A DNA stretch of 8,253 nucleotides from Chitinophagaceae bacterium (GCA_025455245.1 JALOMX010000232.1:1-8253); one strand, 5' to 3'; shown: positions 1-7,029, counted from the first letter of the stretch. Notes: generated from the sequence alone by a model not told the origin. Numbers and translations: made by a program.

Positions 1-52
1 TACTTTTTGACGTTATCCCCTTTATTGAGCCTAAACCCCTACCTTTCAGAAA

Positions 53-304
53 ATGATTATTTTTTGTGTTTTGATCCTTTGCCTTGTCCTGATGGTTTGG
101 AAACTATTGGCAAATATTGGCATCCTAACCAACAAACCAGCCCCGGAAACATGGCAAGGCCCTGAACCTGATTTGGGCGATGCGGTTAGGTACAATGACC
201 GCCTATTGAAGTTGGGAGTAATTACCGAACGGGAACACCGGGCAAACCTTGACCGATTAGCCGAAAAAGTAAAAATTGATTTTGCCGACCTTTTACCCAA
301 ATAA
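53..304 (+). CDS. Small single-pass membrane protein, function unknown
   Basis: The frame encodes 83 residues. Residues 1-24 form one hydrophobic segment (MIIFCVLILCLVLMVWKLL) without an obvious signal-peptidase site, so it probably stays as an N-terminal membrane anchor. The rest is soluble and charged. Residues about 44-72 (RYNDRLLKLGVITEREHRANLDRL) resemble the short amphipathic 'L-x-x-LG-hydrophobic-hydrophobic-T-x-x-E' pattern of SHOCT-like tails, which are often found at the end of small membrane proteins; this resemblance is by eye only. The ATG at 53 is chosen because it places the hydrophobic segment at the very N-terminus. The antisense frame over the same bases (46-300, -) is Ser/Arg-rich with no protein-like pattern, so the plus strand is preferred. 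There is no clear promoter in the 52 bases before it. It points toward the tRNA on the other strand. I do not recognise a named family. Confidence 0.6.
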   Translation: MIIFCVLILCLVLMVWKLLANIGILTNKPAPETWQGPEPDLGDAVRYNDRLLKLGVITEREHRANLDRLAEKVKIDFADLLPK

Positions 305-466
305 TCAGTTTGGGCAAATAGTAAAACAGAATGGAAGGAAAAAACCGGGTAAAAAGGGTTACCGGGGATGGCTGAAAATTGCTAACCTTTTTTTCCGCAT
401 TGCAGCCCGGAACCTGAAAAACAGGGGTTGATTTTCTTTTTCCGTCCGTTCATTCGTCCGCAAATG
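305..466. other. Intergenic stretch, no gene seen
   Basis: No convincing frame is present. It contains a 6-bp inverted repeat CCCAAA/TTTGGG (296-301 / 309-314) that spans the stop codon of the preceding gene but has no T-run. A weak hairpin lies at 413-425 (CCTG, loop AAAAA, CAGG), followed by T-rich sequence to about 442, and could be a poor terminator for the small gene upstream. The region shows no other structure that I can defend. Confidence 0.4.
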
Positions 467-504
467 AAAAAAGGCATTCATAACTAATTGTTATTCATGC
501 CTTT
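467..504 (-). terminator. Intrinsic terminator of tRNA-Glu
   Basis: An inverted repeat has outer arms AAAGGCAT (470-477) and ATGCCTTT (497-504), a 2x2 internal loop (TC/TC), an inner 5-bp stem ATAAC/GTTAT, and a TAATT loop (485-489). Read on the minus strand, it lies 14 bases beyond the tRNA 3' end and runs directly into a T-run (complement of the A-run at 467-472). The strand assignment follows from that T-run and from the tRNA just upstream. Confidence 0.75.
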
Positions 505-518
505 AATCATTTTGTTTG

Positions 519-590
519 TAGCCCGTAGGGGAATCGAACCCCTCATTCCTCCGTGAAAGGGAGGCGTCTTAACCGATTGACCAACGGGCC
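519..590 (-). tRNA. tRNA-Glu (anticodon UUC)
   Basis: Read on the minus strand, the cloverleaf folds completely. The acceptor stem is GGCCCGT paired with ACGGGCT (with a G-U first pair). The D arm begins GTC and closes with GAC. The anticodon stem is CCTCC/GGAGG with loop CTTTCAC, giving anticodon TTC. The T arm is AGGGG-TTCGATT-CCCCT. The discriminator base is A at 519. The following bases are C-A-A, so the 3' CCA is not encoded and must be added post-transcriptionally. It decodes GAA/GAG glutamate codons and also supplies Glu-tRNA for tetrapyrrole synthesis in organisms using the C5 route. The gene stands alone, with its own promoter and terminator. Confidence 0.96.
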
Positions 591-607
591 ATTCCGTTTT
601 TGGGAGT

Positions 608-639
608 GCAAAAATAGGGGTGTAGTAATTCCTGACAAA
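608..639 (-). promoter_or_regulatory. Bacteroidota-type promoter for tRNA-Glu
   Basis: On the minus strand, a TTTG box (639-636) is followed after exactly 19 bases by TATTTTTGC (616-608). This matches the primary sigma factor consensus of Bacteroidota (TTTG at about -33, TAnnTTTG at about -7) with no mismatch in either box. Transcription would start about 600-604, leaving a leader of roughly 10-14 bases before the mature tRNA at 590. The assignment is by consensus only. Confidence 0.7.
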
Positions 640-705
640 TTTTTTTTCAAAAAAATCTTTATGCCCTTACGCAATTACTTTTTGCAATAACATTACATTA
701 ATCAG

Positions 706-735
706 TTTTTCCATCAGAATAAGAATGTAAATTCG
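706..735 (+). promoter_or_regulatory. Candidate promoter of gap
   Basis: TAAATTCG (728-735) matches the Bacteroidota -7 box TAnnTTTG at all but one defined position. A T-rich TTTTTC (706-711) lies 16 bases upstream, where a -33 box is expected, but it lacks the G of TTTG. Transcription from here would give a leader of about 30 bases before the gap start at 774. A second, less well-placed T-rich motif (TACTTTTTGC, 676-685) lies farther upstream. The assignment is tentative. Confidence 0.4.
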
Positions 736-773
736 CCACGCAAAAAAATCATTCAAACTAACACCAAACAACT

Positions 774-1781
774 ATGGTAAAAGTAGCAATTAACGGCTTT
801 GGCCGCATAGGACGACTGGTTTACCGCCAGATTTACAACATGGAAGGCATTGATGTAGTAGCCATCAACGACCTTACAAGCCCCAAAGTGCTTGCACACC
901 TGCTTAAGTACGACAGCGCACAGGGCCGTTTTAACGAAGATGTGACTGCCGGAGAAGACAATATTGTTGTAAACGGCGAATCTATTAAAGTGTATGCCCT
1001 GAAAAACCCCGCTGAAATTCCATGGGGAAGCCATGATGTAGACGTAGTACTCGAATGCACAGGATTTTTTACAGATAAAACCAAAGCTGAAGCACACCTG
1101 ACGGCAGGCGCCAAGCGTGTGGTAATTTCTGCCCCCGCCACCGGCGACCTGAAAACCATCGTTTTCAATGTGAACCACGATATTCTTGATGGCAGCGAAA
1201 CCATTATCAGTTGCGCAAGCTGTACCACCAACTGCCTCGCCCCTATGGCACAGGTACTCGATGCACAGTTTGGCATTGTAAATGGTTTAATGACGACCAT
1301 ACACGCCTATACCAATGACCAGAATACGCAGGATGCCCCCCATGCCAAAGGCGATCTGAGGCGCGCACGTGCTGCTTCGCAAAATATTGTGCCCAACAGC
1401 ACAGGTGCCGCAAAAGCAATTGGTCTTGTTCTTCCCGGTCTGAAAGGTAAACTCGATGGCAGCGCACAGCGTGTACCTACCATCACAGGATCGCTTACTG
1501 AATTGACCGCTATCGTTGGAAAGAAAACAACCAAAGAAGAACTGAACGCCGCCATGAAGGCCGCTGCCAACGAAAGCTTTGGATACACCGAAGATGAAAT
1601 TGTAAGCACTGACATTATCGGAAGCTCTTATGGCTCTTTGTTTGACGCCACACAAACCCGTGTACAAACTGTAGGCGACAGCCAATTGGTTCGCGTGGTA
1701 AGCTGGTACGACAACGAAATGAGCTATGTAAGCCAACTGGTTCGTACCGTTAAGTACTTTGCCGGGCTGATTAGCAAATAA
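774..1781 (+). CDS. gap: Glyceraldehyde-3-phosphate dehydrogenase, NAD-type
   Basis: This cytosolic enzyme oxidises glyceraldehyde-3-phosphate with phosphate to 1,3-bisphosphoglycerate while reducing NAD+, the glycolytic step just before phosphoglycerate kinase. At 335 residues it is the normal family length. The N-terminal Rossmann fold shows NGFGRIGR (7-14), and Asp33 in AINDL is at the position associated with NAD preference. The catalytic signature reads [12 protein letters not shown] (146-157), with nucleophile Cys150 and partner His177 in TTIHAYT. The substrate/phosphate loop is seen in [20 protein letters not shown] (196-215), and the C-terminal motif WYDNEMSY (311-318) is intact. The usual Asn before ASCTTN is a Cys here (Cys147), a minor variation. 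The ATG at 774 gives the standard [10 protein letters not shown] start; no Shine-Dalgarno sequence is visible, as is usual in this phylum. pgk follows after a hairpin. Confidence 0.98.
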   Translation: MVKVAINGFGRIGRLVYRQIYNMEGIDVVAINDLTSPKVLAHLLKYDSAQGRFNEDVTAGEDNIVVNGESIKVYALKNPAEIPWGSHDVDVVLECTGFFTDKTKAEAHLTAGAKRVVISAPATGDLKTIVFNVNHDILDGSETIISCASCTTNCLAPMAQVLDAQFGIVNGLMTTIHAYTNDQNTQDAPHAKGDLRRARAASQNIVPNSTGAAKAIGLVLPGLKGKLDGSAQRVPTITGSLTELTAIVGKKTTKEELNAAMKAAANESFGYTEDEIVSTDIIGSSYGSLFDATQTRVQTVGDSQLVRVVSWYDNEMSYVSQLVRTVKYFAGLISK

Positions 1782-1801
1782 TTTCTGTTCCGCTAGAAAA
1801 T

Positions 1802-1846
1802 AAGTCCAATACCGGTTGCTTAATAAGTTATCGTATTGGACTTTTT
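1802..1846 (+). terminator. Hairpin terminator between gap and pgk
   Basis: A perfect 11-bp inverted repeat, AAGTCCAATAC (1802-1812) and GTATTGGACTT (1833-1843), encloses a 20-base loop and runs into TTTTT (1842-1846). It begins 20 bases after the gap stop codon. The stem is AT-rich, the loop is long and the T-run is short, so termination may be partial. Partial termination would let some transcripts continue into pgk, which begins only 26 bases downstream. Confidence 0.65.
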
Positions 1847-1872
1847 AATTCATTGTTCAAAATAAATCCACC

Positions 1873-3075
1873 ATGACCAACTTTTCATCTTTCAATTTCT
1901 CCGGCCATCGCGCCCTTATCAGGGTTGACTTTAATGTTCCGCTTGATAAAGCTACCCTCGCCATAACCGATGATACGCGTATGCGCGCAACCCTGCCCAC
2001 CATCAAAAAAATATTGGGCGACGGGGGAAGTGTTATTCTTATGAGCCACCTTGGCCGCCCCAAAGAAGGACCGGAGGATAAGTATTCGCTTCGCCACCTT
2101 GTAAACCACCTGCATGAATTGCTTGGCGGTGAAACCAAAGTGTATTTTGCTGACGACTGCATTGGCGAACAGGCAGGTACTACCGCCAATATGCTTCGCC
2201 CGGGTGAAGTATTGCTGCTGGAAAATCTCCGCTTTTACAAGGAAGAAGAAAAAGGCGATAAAGAGTTTGCCAAAAAGCTTGCAAGGCTTGGTACTGTTTG
2301 GGTAAATGATGCCTTTGGCACCGCACACCGCGCCCACGCAAGTACGGCAGTCATCGCAGAGTTTTTCCCGGCAGACCGCAGGGTATTTGGCACAGTTATG
2401 GAAGGTGAGGTACTTGCTGCCGAAAAAGTATTGAAGGAAGCAGAAAAACCATTTACTGCCATATTAGGAGGCGCAAAAGTGAGCGATAAAATTCTCATTA
2501 TTGAAAACCTTCTGGAACGTGCAACAGATATTATCATTGGTGGCGGCATGGCTTATACCTTTATGAAAGCCCGCGGCGGAAAAATTGGCAGCAGCCTTTG
2601 TGAAGAAGACCGCATTGATACTGCACTTGATATTTTGACAAAAGCCACTGCAAAAGGCGTTAGCATCCACCTGCCCGAAGACAGTGTGATAGCCGACAAG
2701 TTTGCGGCCGATGCCAATACCGAGGTACGCCCGAGCGATGCCATTCCTGATGGATGGCTTGGATTGGATATTGGCCCCAAGGCTTGCGGAATCTTCAGCG
2801 AAGTGATCGGTAAGTCGAAGACCATTTTGTGGAATGGCCCAATGGGTGTTTTTGAAATGGAACGCTTTCAGGCGGGTACCAAAGCCATTGCCGATGCCGT
2901 GGCCGATGCTACTTCGAAAGGCGCTTTCAGCCTGGTTGGCGGCGGTGATAGTGTAGCTGCCGTAAACAAGTTTGGATACAACGACAAGGTGAGCTACGTT
3001 AGTACCGGCGGTGGCGCCATGCTCGAATATTTCGAAGGAAAAGAACTTCCGGGTATAGCAGCCGTAAAATCATAA
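1873..3075 (+). CDS. pgk: Phosphoglycerate kinase
   Basis: This cytosolic enzyme transfers the acyl phosphate of 1,3-bisphosphoglycerate to ADP, making ATP and 3-phosphoglycerate; its substrate is the product of the preceding gene. The 400-residue length is typical. N-terminal substrate-binding motifs are RVDFNVP (17-23), SHLGRP (58-63), ENLRF (117-121) and NDAFGTAHR (145-153). The C-terminal nucleotide-binding half carries GGAKVSDK (199-206), GGGMAYTF (223-230), [10 protein letters not shown] (319-328), GGGDS (356-360) and STGGGAMLE (377-385). All key motifs are intact. The ATG at 1873 fits the usual short lead before the first beta strand. No good Bacteroidota promoter is visible in the 26 bases between the upstream hairpin and the start, so expression may depend on readthrough from gap. 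The next gene starts 18 bp after the stop. Confidence 0.98.
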   Translation: MTNFSSFNFSGHRALIRVDFNVPLDKATLAITDDTRMRATLPTIKKILGDGGSVILMSHLGRPKEGPEDKYSLRHLVNHLHELLGGETKVYFADDCIGEQAGTTANMLRPGEVLLLENLRFYKEEEKGDKEFAKKLARLGTVWVNDAFGTAHRAHASTAVIAEFFPADRRVFGTVMEGEVLAAEKVLKEAEKPFTAILGGAKVSDKILIIENLLERATDIIIGGGMAYTFMKARGGKIGSSLCEEDRIDTALDILTKATAKGVSIHLPEDSVIADKFAADANTEVRPSDAIPDGWLGLDIGPKACGIFSEVIGKSKTILWNGPMGVFEMERFQAGTKAIADAVADATSKGAFSLVGGGDSVAAVNKFGYNDKVSYVSTGGGAMLEYFEGKELPGIAAVKS

Positions 3076-3093
3076 ACGACACCACATTAACAT

Positions 3094-3966
3094 ATGTTGA
3101 AAATCAAACAAATGTTGCCCCTGTTTCTGGCAGGGGCTTTTTTTTCATGTGAGCGAAAACAACCTGAAAAAGCAATACCGCTTGAATCGGTTGTATGGTA
3201 TGCCAACAAATGTACGGATGCTCAAAATGAAGAAATTTTATGTCCCTACAGTTTTATCCGTTTGCAAAAAAACGGACAGTTTATGGCTGCTGCACTCAGG
3301 GGATATGCATCGGGAAAATGGCAAAAAATGGCTTCAGATGAAGCAGTGGTCCTGGTATTGGATATGGATTCCACTACAGCCACCGATGAACTCGCCCCTG
3401 CTGCCTTTAGGATAACCTATCACTCTGCCAAATACCTGAACCTTGTAATGGCAAGAAGTGAAAGTGATATCCAAACAGGAAACCTTACCCTGCTGCGAAT
3501 GAGGCCCGGTAAAATTCAATCGGAAGCCAACCCATTTACCAATACCATGCAGGAATGGCGTGCCAAACCATCCAGGGCCGAATCCCCGGAAGCAATAAAA
3601 GCGCGAACCATTGCTTACCTCCAATTCCTAAAAAACTTTTATGCTTTTACAGCCTTGAATAAAATTGAAAACCCCGATACGGATTGGTTTCCCAATGTAA
3701 TGAAAATGGACAATTACGGATCGGTAAGGCTATCGTATAGCAACGAATTGAAGGATTGGTATAAATGCTTTTACAACGAAGGACAGGCAGTAGAAGCCTA
3801 TAAGATTATCAGCGGACCTTTTTTAAATGTTAAGCTCAAAAAAATGGAAGACCTGAATCTTAGAAATAAGTATCCAAAGGGAAACCCAATAAAAAATCCT
3901 GCCGCGAACCGGCAGGATTTTTTATATGAAAAACTTATAATACAAATCAATAGTTCAGGACTTTAA
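3094..3966 (+). CDS. Putative lipoprotein, function unknown
   Basis: The frame encodes 290 residues. Residues 1-18 form a signal sequence (MLKIKQMLPLFLAGAFFS) followed by Cys19, the likely lipidation site. The lipobox AFFSC is loose, as is common in this phylum, and no Asp follows the Cys. Residues about 33-90 have alternating hydrophobic strands and the pattern 'F-x-x-x-x-x-G-x-F ... G-x-W ... V-V-L-V-L' (FIRLQKNGQF, ASGKWQKM), which recalls lipocalin-like calycin lipoproteins; this is a by-eye inference. The remainder, rich in aromatic residues (for example DWYKCFYNE, 221-229), is not recognised. The start fits the signal peptide. The gene lies 18 bp after pgk with no clear promoter of its own. 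Two perfect hairpin terminators lie inside the frame, at codons 8-18 and about 265-278. The last 20 bases overlap the end of the converging OmpA-family gene. The final approximately 25 residues (after KYPKGNP) are effectively encoded by the terminator and so may be a frame extension with no selected role. Confidence 0.75.
   Translation: MLKIKQMLPLFLAGAFFSCERKQPEKAIPLESVVWYANKCTDAQNEEILCPYSFIRLQKNGQFMAAALRGYASGKWQKMASDEAVVLVLDMDSTTATDELAPAAFRITYHSAKYLNLVMARSESDIQTGNLTLLRMRPGKIQSEANPFTNTMQEWRAKPSRAESPEAIKARTIAYLQFLKNFYAFTALNKIENPDTDWFPNVMKMDNYGSVRLSYSNELKDWYKCFYNEGQAVEAYKIISGPFLNVKLKKMEDLNLRNKYPKGNPIKNPAANRQDFLYEKLIIQINSSGL
3117..3145 (+). terminator. Intrinsic terminator inside the start of the lipoprotein gene
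   Basis: GCCCCTG (3117-3123) pairs perfectly with CAGGGGC (3131-3137) around a 7-base loop (TTTCTGG), and eight consecutive T follow (3138-3145). By structure this is a canonical Rho-independent terminator: 7-bp stem, six GC pairs, immediate U-run. It starts 41 bases after the pgk stop codon, a sensible place to end a pgk transcript. It also lies wholly within codons 8-18 of the lipoprotein gene that begins at 3094. It would therefore cut off or attenuate that gene unless translation disrupts the hairpin. Confidence 0.7.
3889..3925. terminator. Bidirectional intrinsic terminator between converging genes
   Basis: A perfect 16-bp stem (3889-3904 with 3910-3925) has the GC core TCCTGCCG/CGGCAGGA, A6 on one side, T6 on the other, and a 5-base loop CGAAC. 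The A/T flanks give a U-run in either direction, so it can end the rightward pgk/lipoprotein transcript and the leftward T9SS operon. It lies 22 bases beyond the stop of the leftward OmpA-family gene, but inside the reading frame of the rightward lipoprotein gene. Confidence 0.9.
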
Positions 3967-5914
3967 ACTCTGTACGGCGGTTCTTTTTCCGACCTTCAGG
4001 ATTATCCTTACCTTTTATCTGGTTAGGTTCAATCGGCATGGTTTCGCCATATCCTTTTGCCACAATCCTGTCTCGGGATATTCCTTTGCTTGCAAGGTAC
4101 TCCACACAACTTGCTGCACGGGCTTCAGAAAGCTTTTGGTTGAATGCATCCGAACCGATATTGTCAGTATGTGAACTGATTTCAATTTTCATACCAGGAA
4201 ATTCATTCATCCACGTTATCAGCGAATCAAACATAGGGTACGATTGCTTGCTGAGGGTTGATTTGCCAAATTCGTAGTTGACATTATGCAATACAACGGC
4301 CTTATTTACTTCAACCGGCTTTGGCTTTTCCTTGTTTATACACAACGCAGGTGCACTAAAGGCATCCAATTCATCATCGGCTGCAATATTCATGCGCAGA
4401 TTAGCTGCTTCATAGCCCTCGGCATTCAGTGAGGTTTCTACCGGAACAAATTCATCCATCTGGAAAGAGAACTTTCCGCCCGCATCCGTTCTGCCGGAAT
4501 ACACCTGATTGCCTTTTGCATCCTTTGCCACTACGTTTACACCCGGTACCGGGCTTCCGCTTTTACAATCCACTACAGATCCCGAGATGTTCTTTTTCAC
4601 CCTGAGCCTGTTAAAAGTGAACAGGTCAAGGCAACACTCGCTGCTGCGGTCGCTGCTGAAGTACGCATTGGTCCAGATCGATTTAGCATCGGTGCTCATG
4701 TAATAAATATCATCTTTGACCGAGTTAACCGGATGGCCCATATTCACAGGTGCCTGCAAAGTGCCGGTGATATCACCCTTTGAGGTAAACAGGTCATATC
4801 CACCCATGCCGGTAAGGCCATCAGATGAGAACACCAACATTTTGGAAGCTGTATGGTAAAAAGGAGCCTCATCGTTTCCGGCGGTATTTACATTTTTCAG
4901 GTTTATGGCATTTCCCGTAGGATTGCCGGAAGCATCAAGCGCTACTGCCCAAATATCTTTTTGCCCCATTCCACCCTGCATATCACTGCTGAACAGCAAC
5001 CACTTTCCATCATTGGTAACAAAAGGCTGGCTGCTGCTTGCACCTGCTGCGTTTACGGAAGTTCCTAATGCCACAGGTGTGCCCCAGCCGCTGCCTGATT
5101 TTTCAACTTTATAAATACCTGCTTTCTTTTTGCCATCCACCAATTGCCATTTGGTAAAATACATGGCATTGCCGTAAAAACTGGCAATACCCTGTTCCAT
5201 CGCTGCATCGGCCGGAAGACCAATCATCTCAGCATTGCCACCTTCTGCGCTGCGATACAGCTTATTGGTGTTGGGATTGCTTTTATTGTATTCAGCATCA
5301 GGACGCGTAGAGGTAAATACAAGTTGTCCGCCCATATTGGCGGGGGCATACGTAGCGCCTTCCGAATTGACGGGGGCTTTATTTACTACATACCTTGAAA
5401 GGTCCTTTCGCGCCATTTGCTTTTGTGCAAAGGCTACATTGGCAAGCTGCGTATTGGCATCCGCCTTCATGGCCGCATCAGCGCCTTCCATGGCTAAAAA
5501 CTTTTTAAATGCCGCTTCAGCTTCGGCTTGTTTGCCATTGTATTGAAGCGTCTTTGCATAGTAGTAAGCTGCCTGGGCATTACCGGCATCAGATGCAGCC
5601 TTATAATGCGGTTCGGCTTTGGCATACTGATGCAACTTAAAATAACTTTCCGCCAGTTTTATCTGTGCCTGCGCCTTCTGTTGCGCATCTGATGGACCTG
5701 CCTTTACCCTGTTGTTCGTGTAGGGATTGTATTGTGTTTTTTTCACCACATCTCCACTCAATACTTTTTCATACAACTGAGCAGCTGCATAATATTCTCC
5801 CTTCGTATAATATTCATCGGCGGCTTTCATGTAAGCGGTTTGGGCAACCGAGCCGGTATGCAGGGCCATTAATACACCCGCAATACATATTGTTTTTTTG
5901 ATAATTGTTGCCAT
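3947..5914 (-). CDS. TPR / beta-propeller / OmpA-like envelope protein (PorE-type architecture)
   Basis: The protein has 655 residues from the ATG at 5914. A TTG nine codons upstream (5941) also gives an open frame, but the ATG places the signal peptide (MATIIKKTICIAGVLMALHTGSVAQ, cleavage after about 25) at the N-terminus. Domains run in this order: TPR-like helices (about 26-160; 'YYTKGEYYAAAQLYEKVL'); a PD40/WD40-like beta-propeller (about 185-435) with repeated blades VFTSTRPD, LLFSSDMQGGMGQKDIW, LVFSSDGLTGMGGYDLF and AYFSSDRS; a carboxypeptidase regulatory-like fold (about 443-510); and an OmpA C-terminal domain (about 540-655). The OmpA domain keeps the diaminopimelate-binding pair Asp584 (SSHTD) and Arg599 (SEARA), so peptidoglycan binding is expected. 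The same order is known from the T9SS component PorE. Paralogues with this architecture are common, so I infer a T9SS-associated role rather than PorE itself. It is last in the leftward operon, 64 bp after the PorP-like gene. Confidence 0.9.
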   Translation of the reverse strand: MATIIKKTICIAGVLMALHTGSVAQTAYMKAADEYYTKGEYYAAAQLYEKVLSGDVVKKTQYNPYTNNRVKAGPSDAQQKAQAQIKLAESYFKLHQYAKAEPHYKAASDAGNAQAAYYYAKTLQYNGKQAEAEAAFKKFLAMEGADAAMKADANTQLANVAFAQKQMARKDLSRYVVNKAPVNSEGATYAPANMGGQLVFTSTRPDAEYNKSNPNTNKLYRSAEGGNAEMIGLPADAAMEQGIASFYGNAMYFTKWQLVDGKKKAGIYKVEKSGSGWGTPVALGTSVNAAGASSSQPFVTNDGKWLLFSSDMQGGMGQKDIWAVALDASGNPTGNAINLKNVNTAGNDEAPFYHTASKMLVFSSDGLTGMGGYDLFTSKGDITGTLQAPVNMGHPVNSVKDDIYYMSTDAKSIWTNAYFSSDRSSECCLDLFTFNRLRVKKNISGSVVDCKSGSPVPGVNVVAKDAKGNQVYSGRTDAGGKFSFQMDEFVPVETSLNAEGYEAANLRMNIAADDELDAFSAPALCINKEKPKPVEVNKAVVLHNVNYEFGKSTLSKQSYPMFDSLITWMNEFPGMKIEISSHTDNIGSDAFNQKLSEARAASCVEYLASKGISRDRIVAKGYGETMPIEPNQIKGKDNPEGRKKNRRTEFKVLNY

Positions 5915-5932
5915 TCTGTATGTAATTAATTT

Positions 5933-5942
5933 ATTGATCAAT
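5933..5942. repeat. 10-bp perfect palindrome before the OmpA-family gene
   Basis: ATTGATCAAT reads identically on both strands. It lies 18 bases upstream of the ATG of the OmpA-family gene and is followed on the plus strand by a partial copy (CAATCAATTGG). It could be an operator half-site or RNA-processing region, but in AT-rich intergenic DNA it may also be chance. It covers the alternative TTG start at 5941. Confidence 0.2.
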
Positions 5943-5978
5943 CAATTGGGCGTTCATAATATTTTCAACGGTTACGGA

Positions 5979-6986
5979 TTAAAGACGCGGACAAACGAAG
6001 TTGCCATCCACATCCGTTTTTACTTTGCGCTTACCGATAAATGAAACCGAGAATTCAAATGCATTGGTTCCGCTTACTGACCTTCCGAGATCGCTTGTAT
6101 TTGAATCATAACTCAATCCGATAACCATTCCATTTATGGTAATACCCAAAAACGGAGCCACCGCATCTTCGTGACGATAATTAACACCCAACATGAGGTC
6201 AGAAGCATTGCTCAGGCGAAACTGACCGTACAAACCAATCATGGATTCCTCTGCACCTGCCTGCTTCATATAAAGGGCATTGGGCGTAAGGCTGAACTGC
6301 TCATTAATGGCAATGCGTACCCCGCCGTGAAATGAAAATCGCATAGGTAGTGTGGCATCGCCTTCGGCACTGAACGGATCATCAGGCTGTGTAATGTGGT
6401 TGGCAGAAGCGCCAAGGTAAAGGTTTGCCTTTTTGCCGGCCTTGCCATCATAATAAAGAGCGCCTACCCCGGCATCAAACACAGTAGATGCTGTTTGCGA
6501 AAACGACTCAGTGGTTGCATTACCGGGATTATATCCCGTAATTGGGTTCCACTGATCACCAAAGGTGAGTTTGCTTGGGTTAAAGTTGCGGCTTACGATA
6601 CCCGCATTCACTCCGATTACAAGGTGCTGAGTACCTTCCGTTCCCCAGCGAAGTCCTGTAAATGCAGCCGATGCATTTGCGGTTGTGTAATTGAATCCGC
6701 CATCGCCGGCAGTTTGGTTCATCACGCTTCCGCCGAAATTCATACTCTTGTTAGTGGTAAAATCTCCGCTTAACCCATAGGTTTTAAAAGGCGTACCAAC
6801 CGAACCCCATTGGGTACGGTAAATTCCGGTTAATCGAACATTACCATCAAATGCACCGGTAAGTGCAGGATTAAGGTAAGTTGGAAACATGTAAAACTGC
6901 GAAAAATGGGGATCCACCTGCGCATTCGATTCATTGCTCCGAAATAATACGAGAAGCAATAGGCCACTAAGAATTAAGTTTTTCAT
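5979..6986 (-). CDS. PorP/SprF family type IX secretion system outer-membrane protein
   Basis: The protein has 335 residues, the usual family length. A signal peptide (1-23, MKNLILSGLLLLVLFRSNESNAQ) is followed directly by the family signature: QVDPHFSQFYMFPTYLNPALTG (about 23-44). The rest is a run of amphipathic strands with many aromatic and Gly residues (for example YGLSGDF, NFGGSVM, LYLGASANH, MIGLYGQFRL, GVNYRHEDAVAPFLGI). This fits an outer-membrane beta-barrel like the PorP/SprF group. In Flavobacterium johnsoniae, SprF, encoded just downstream of SprB, is needed to export this type B C-terminal-domain adhesin. Here the gene likewise lies directly downstream (43 bp) of a type B CTD protein, so it is probably that protein's dedicated partner. 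It is followed by the OmpA-family gene, with no terminator between. The ATG at 6986 is fixed by the signal peptide. Confidence 0.95.
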   Translation of the reverse strand: MKNLILSGLLLLVLFRSNESNAQVDPHFSQFYMFPTYLNPALTGAFDGNVRLTGIYRTQWGSVGTPFKTYGLSGDFTTNKSMNFGGSVMNQTAGDGGFNYTTANASAAFTGLRWGTEGTQHLVIGVNAGIVSRNFNPSKLTFGDQWNPITGYNPGNATTESFSQTASTVFDAGVGALYYDGKAGKKANLYLGASANHITQPDDPFSAEGDATLPMRFSFHGGVRIAINEQFSLTPNALYMKQAGAEESMIGLYGQFRLSNASDLMLGVNYRHEDAVAPFLGITINGMVIGLSYDSNTSDLGRSVSGTNAFEFSVSFIGKRKVKTDVDGNFVCPRL

Positions 6987-7029
6987 TTGCAGTGATTGTT
7001 GTTATTAGTCGGTTATTAAAAATGTTTGT

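Noticed and set aside
46..300. 84-residue antisense frame opposite the small membrane protein
   Set aside because: It is Ser/Arg-rich with no membrane or domain pattern; the plus-strand frame has a clear hydrophobic N-terminus.
296..314. CCCAAA/TTTGGG inverted repeat at the end of the first gene
   Set aside because: Only 6 bp, with no T-run on either strand; not enough for a terminator call.
441..460. Repeated TCCG/CGTCCG motifs (TCCGTCCG ... TCGTCCG)
   Set aside because: Too short and too few copies for a repeat array or CRISPR; no spacer structure.
676..685. TACTTTTTGC as a gap promoter box
   Set aside because: It has one base too many compared with TAnnTTTG and no suitable -33 box at the right distance; the site at 728-735 fits better.
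1287..1736. Long antisense frames (up to 155 residues) over gap, also at 753-1178 and 833-1300
   Set aside because: They are shadows of the gap coding frame; gap has every catalytic motif intact.
1885..2337. 150-residue antisense frame over pgk
   Set aside because: It is a shadow of pgk, with no recognisable motif and no start context.
3149..3415. 88-residue frame in a second frame of the lipoprotein gene, starting right after the embedded terminator
   Set aside because: Considered as a possible true gene start past the terminator, but it is Met/Trp-rich with no family pattern, whereas the 3094 frame has a signal peptide and consistent composition.
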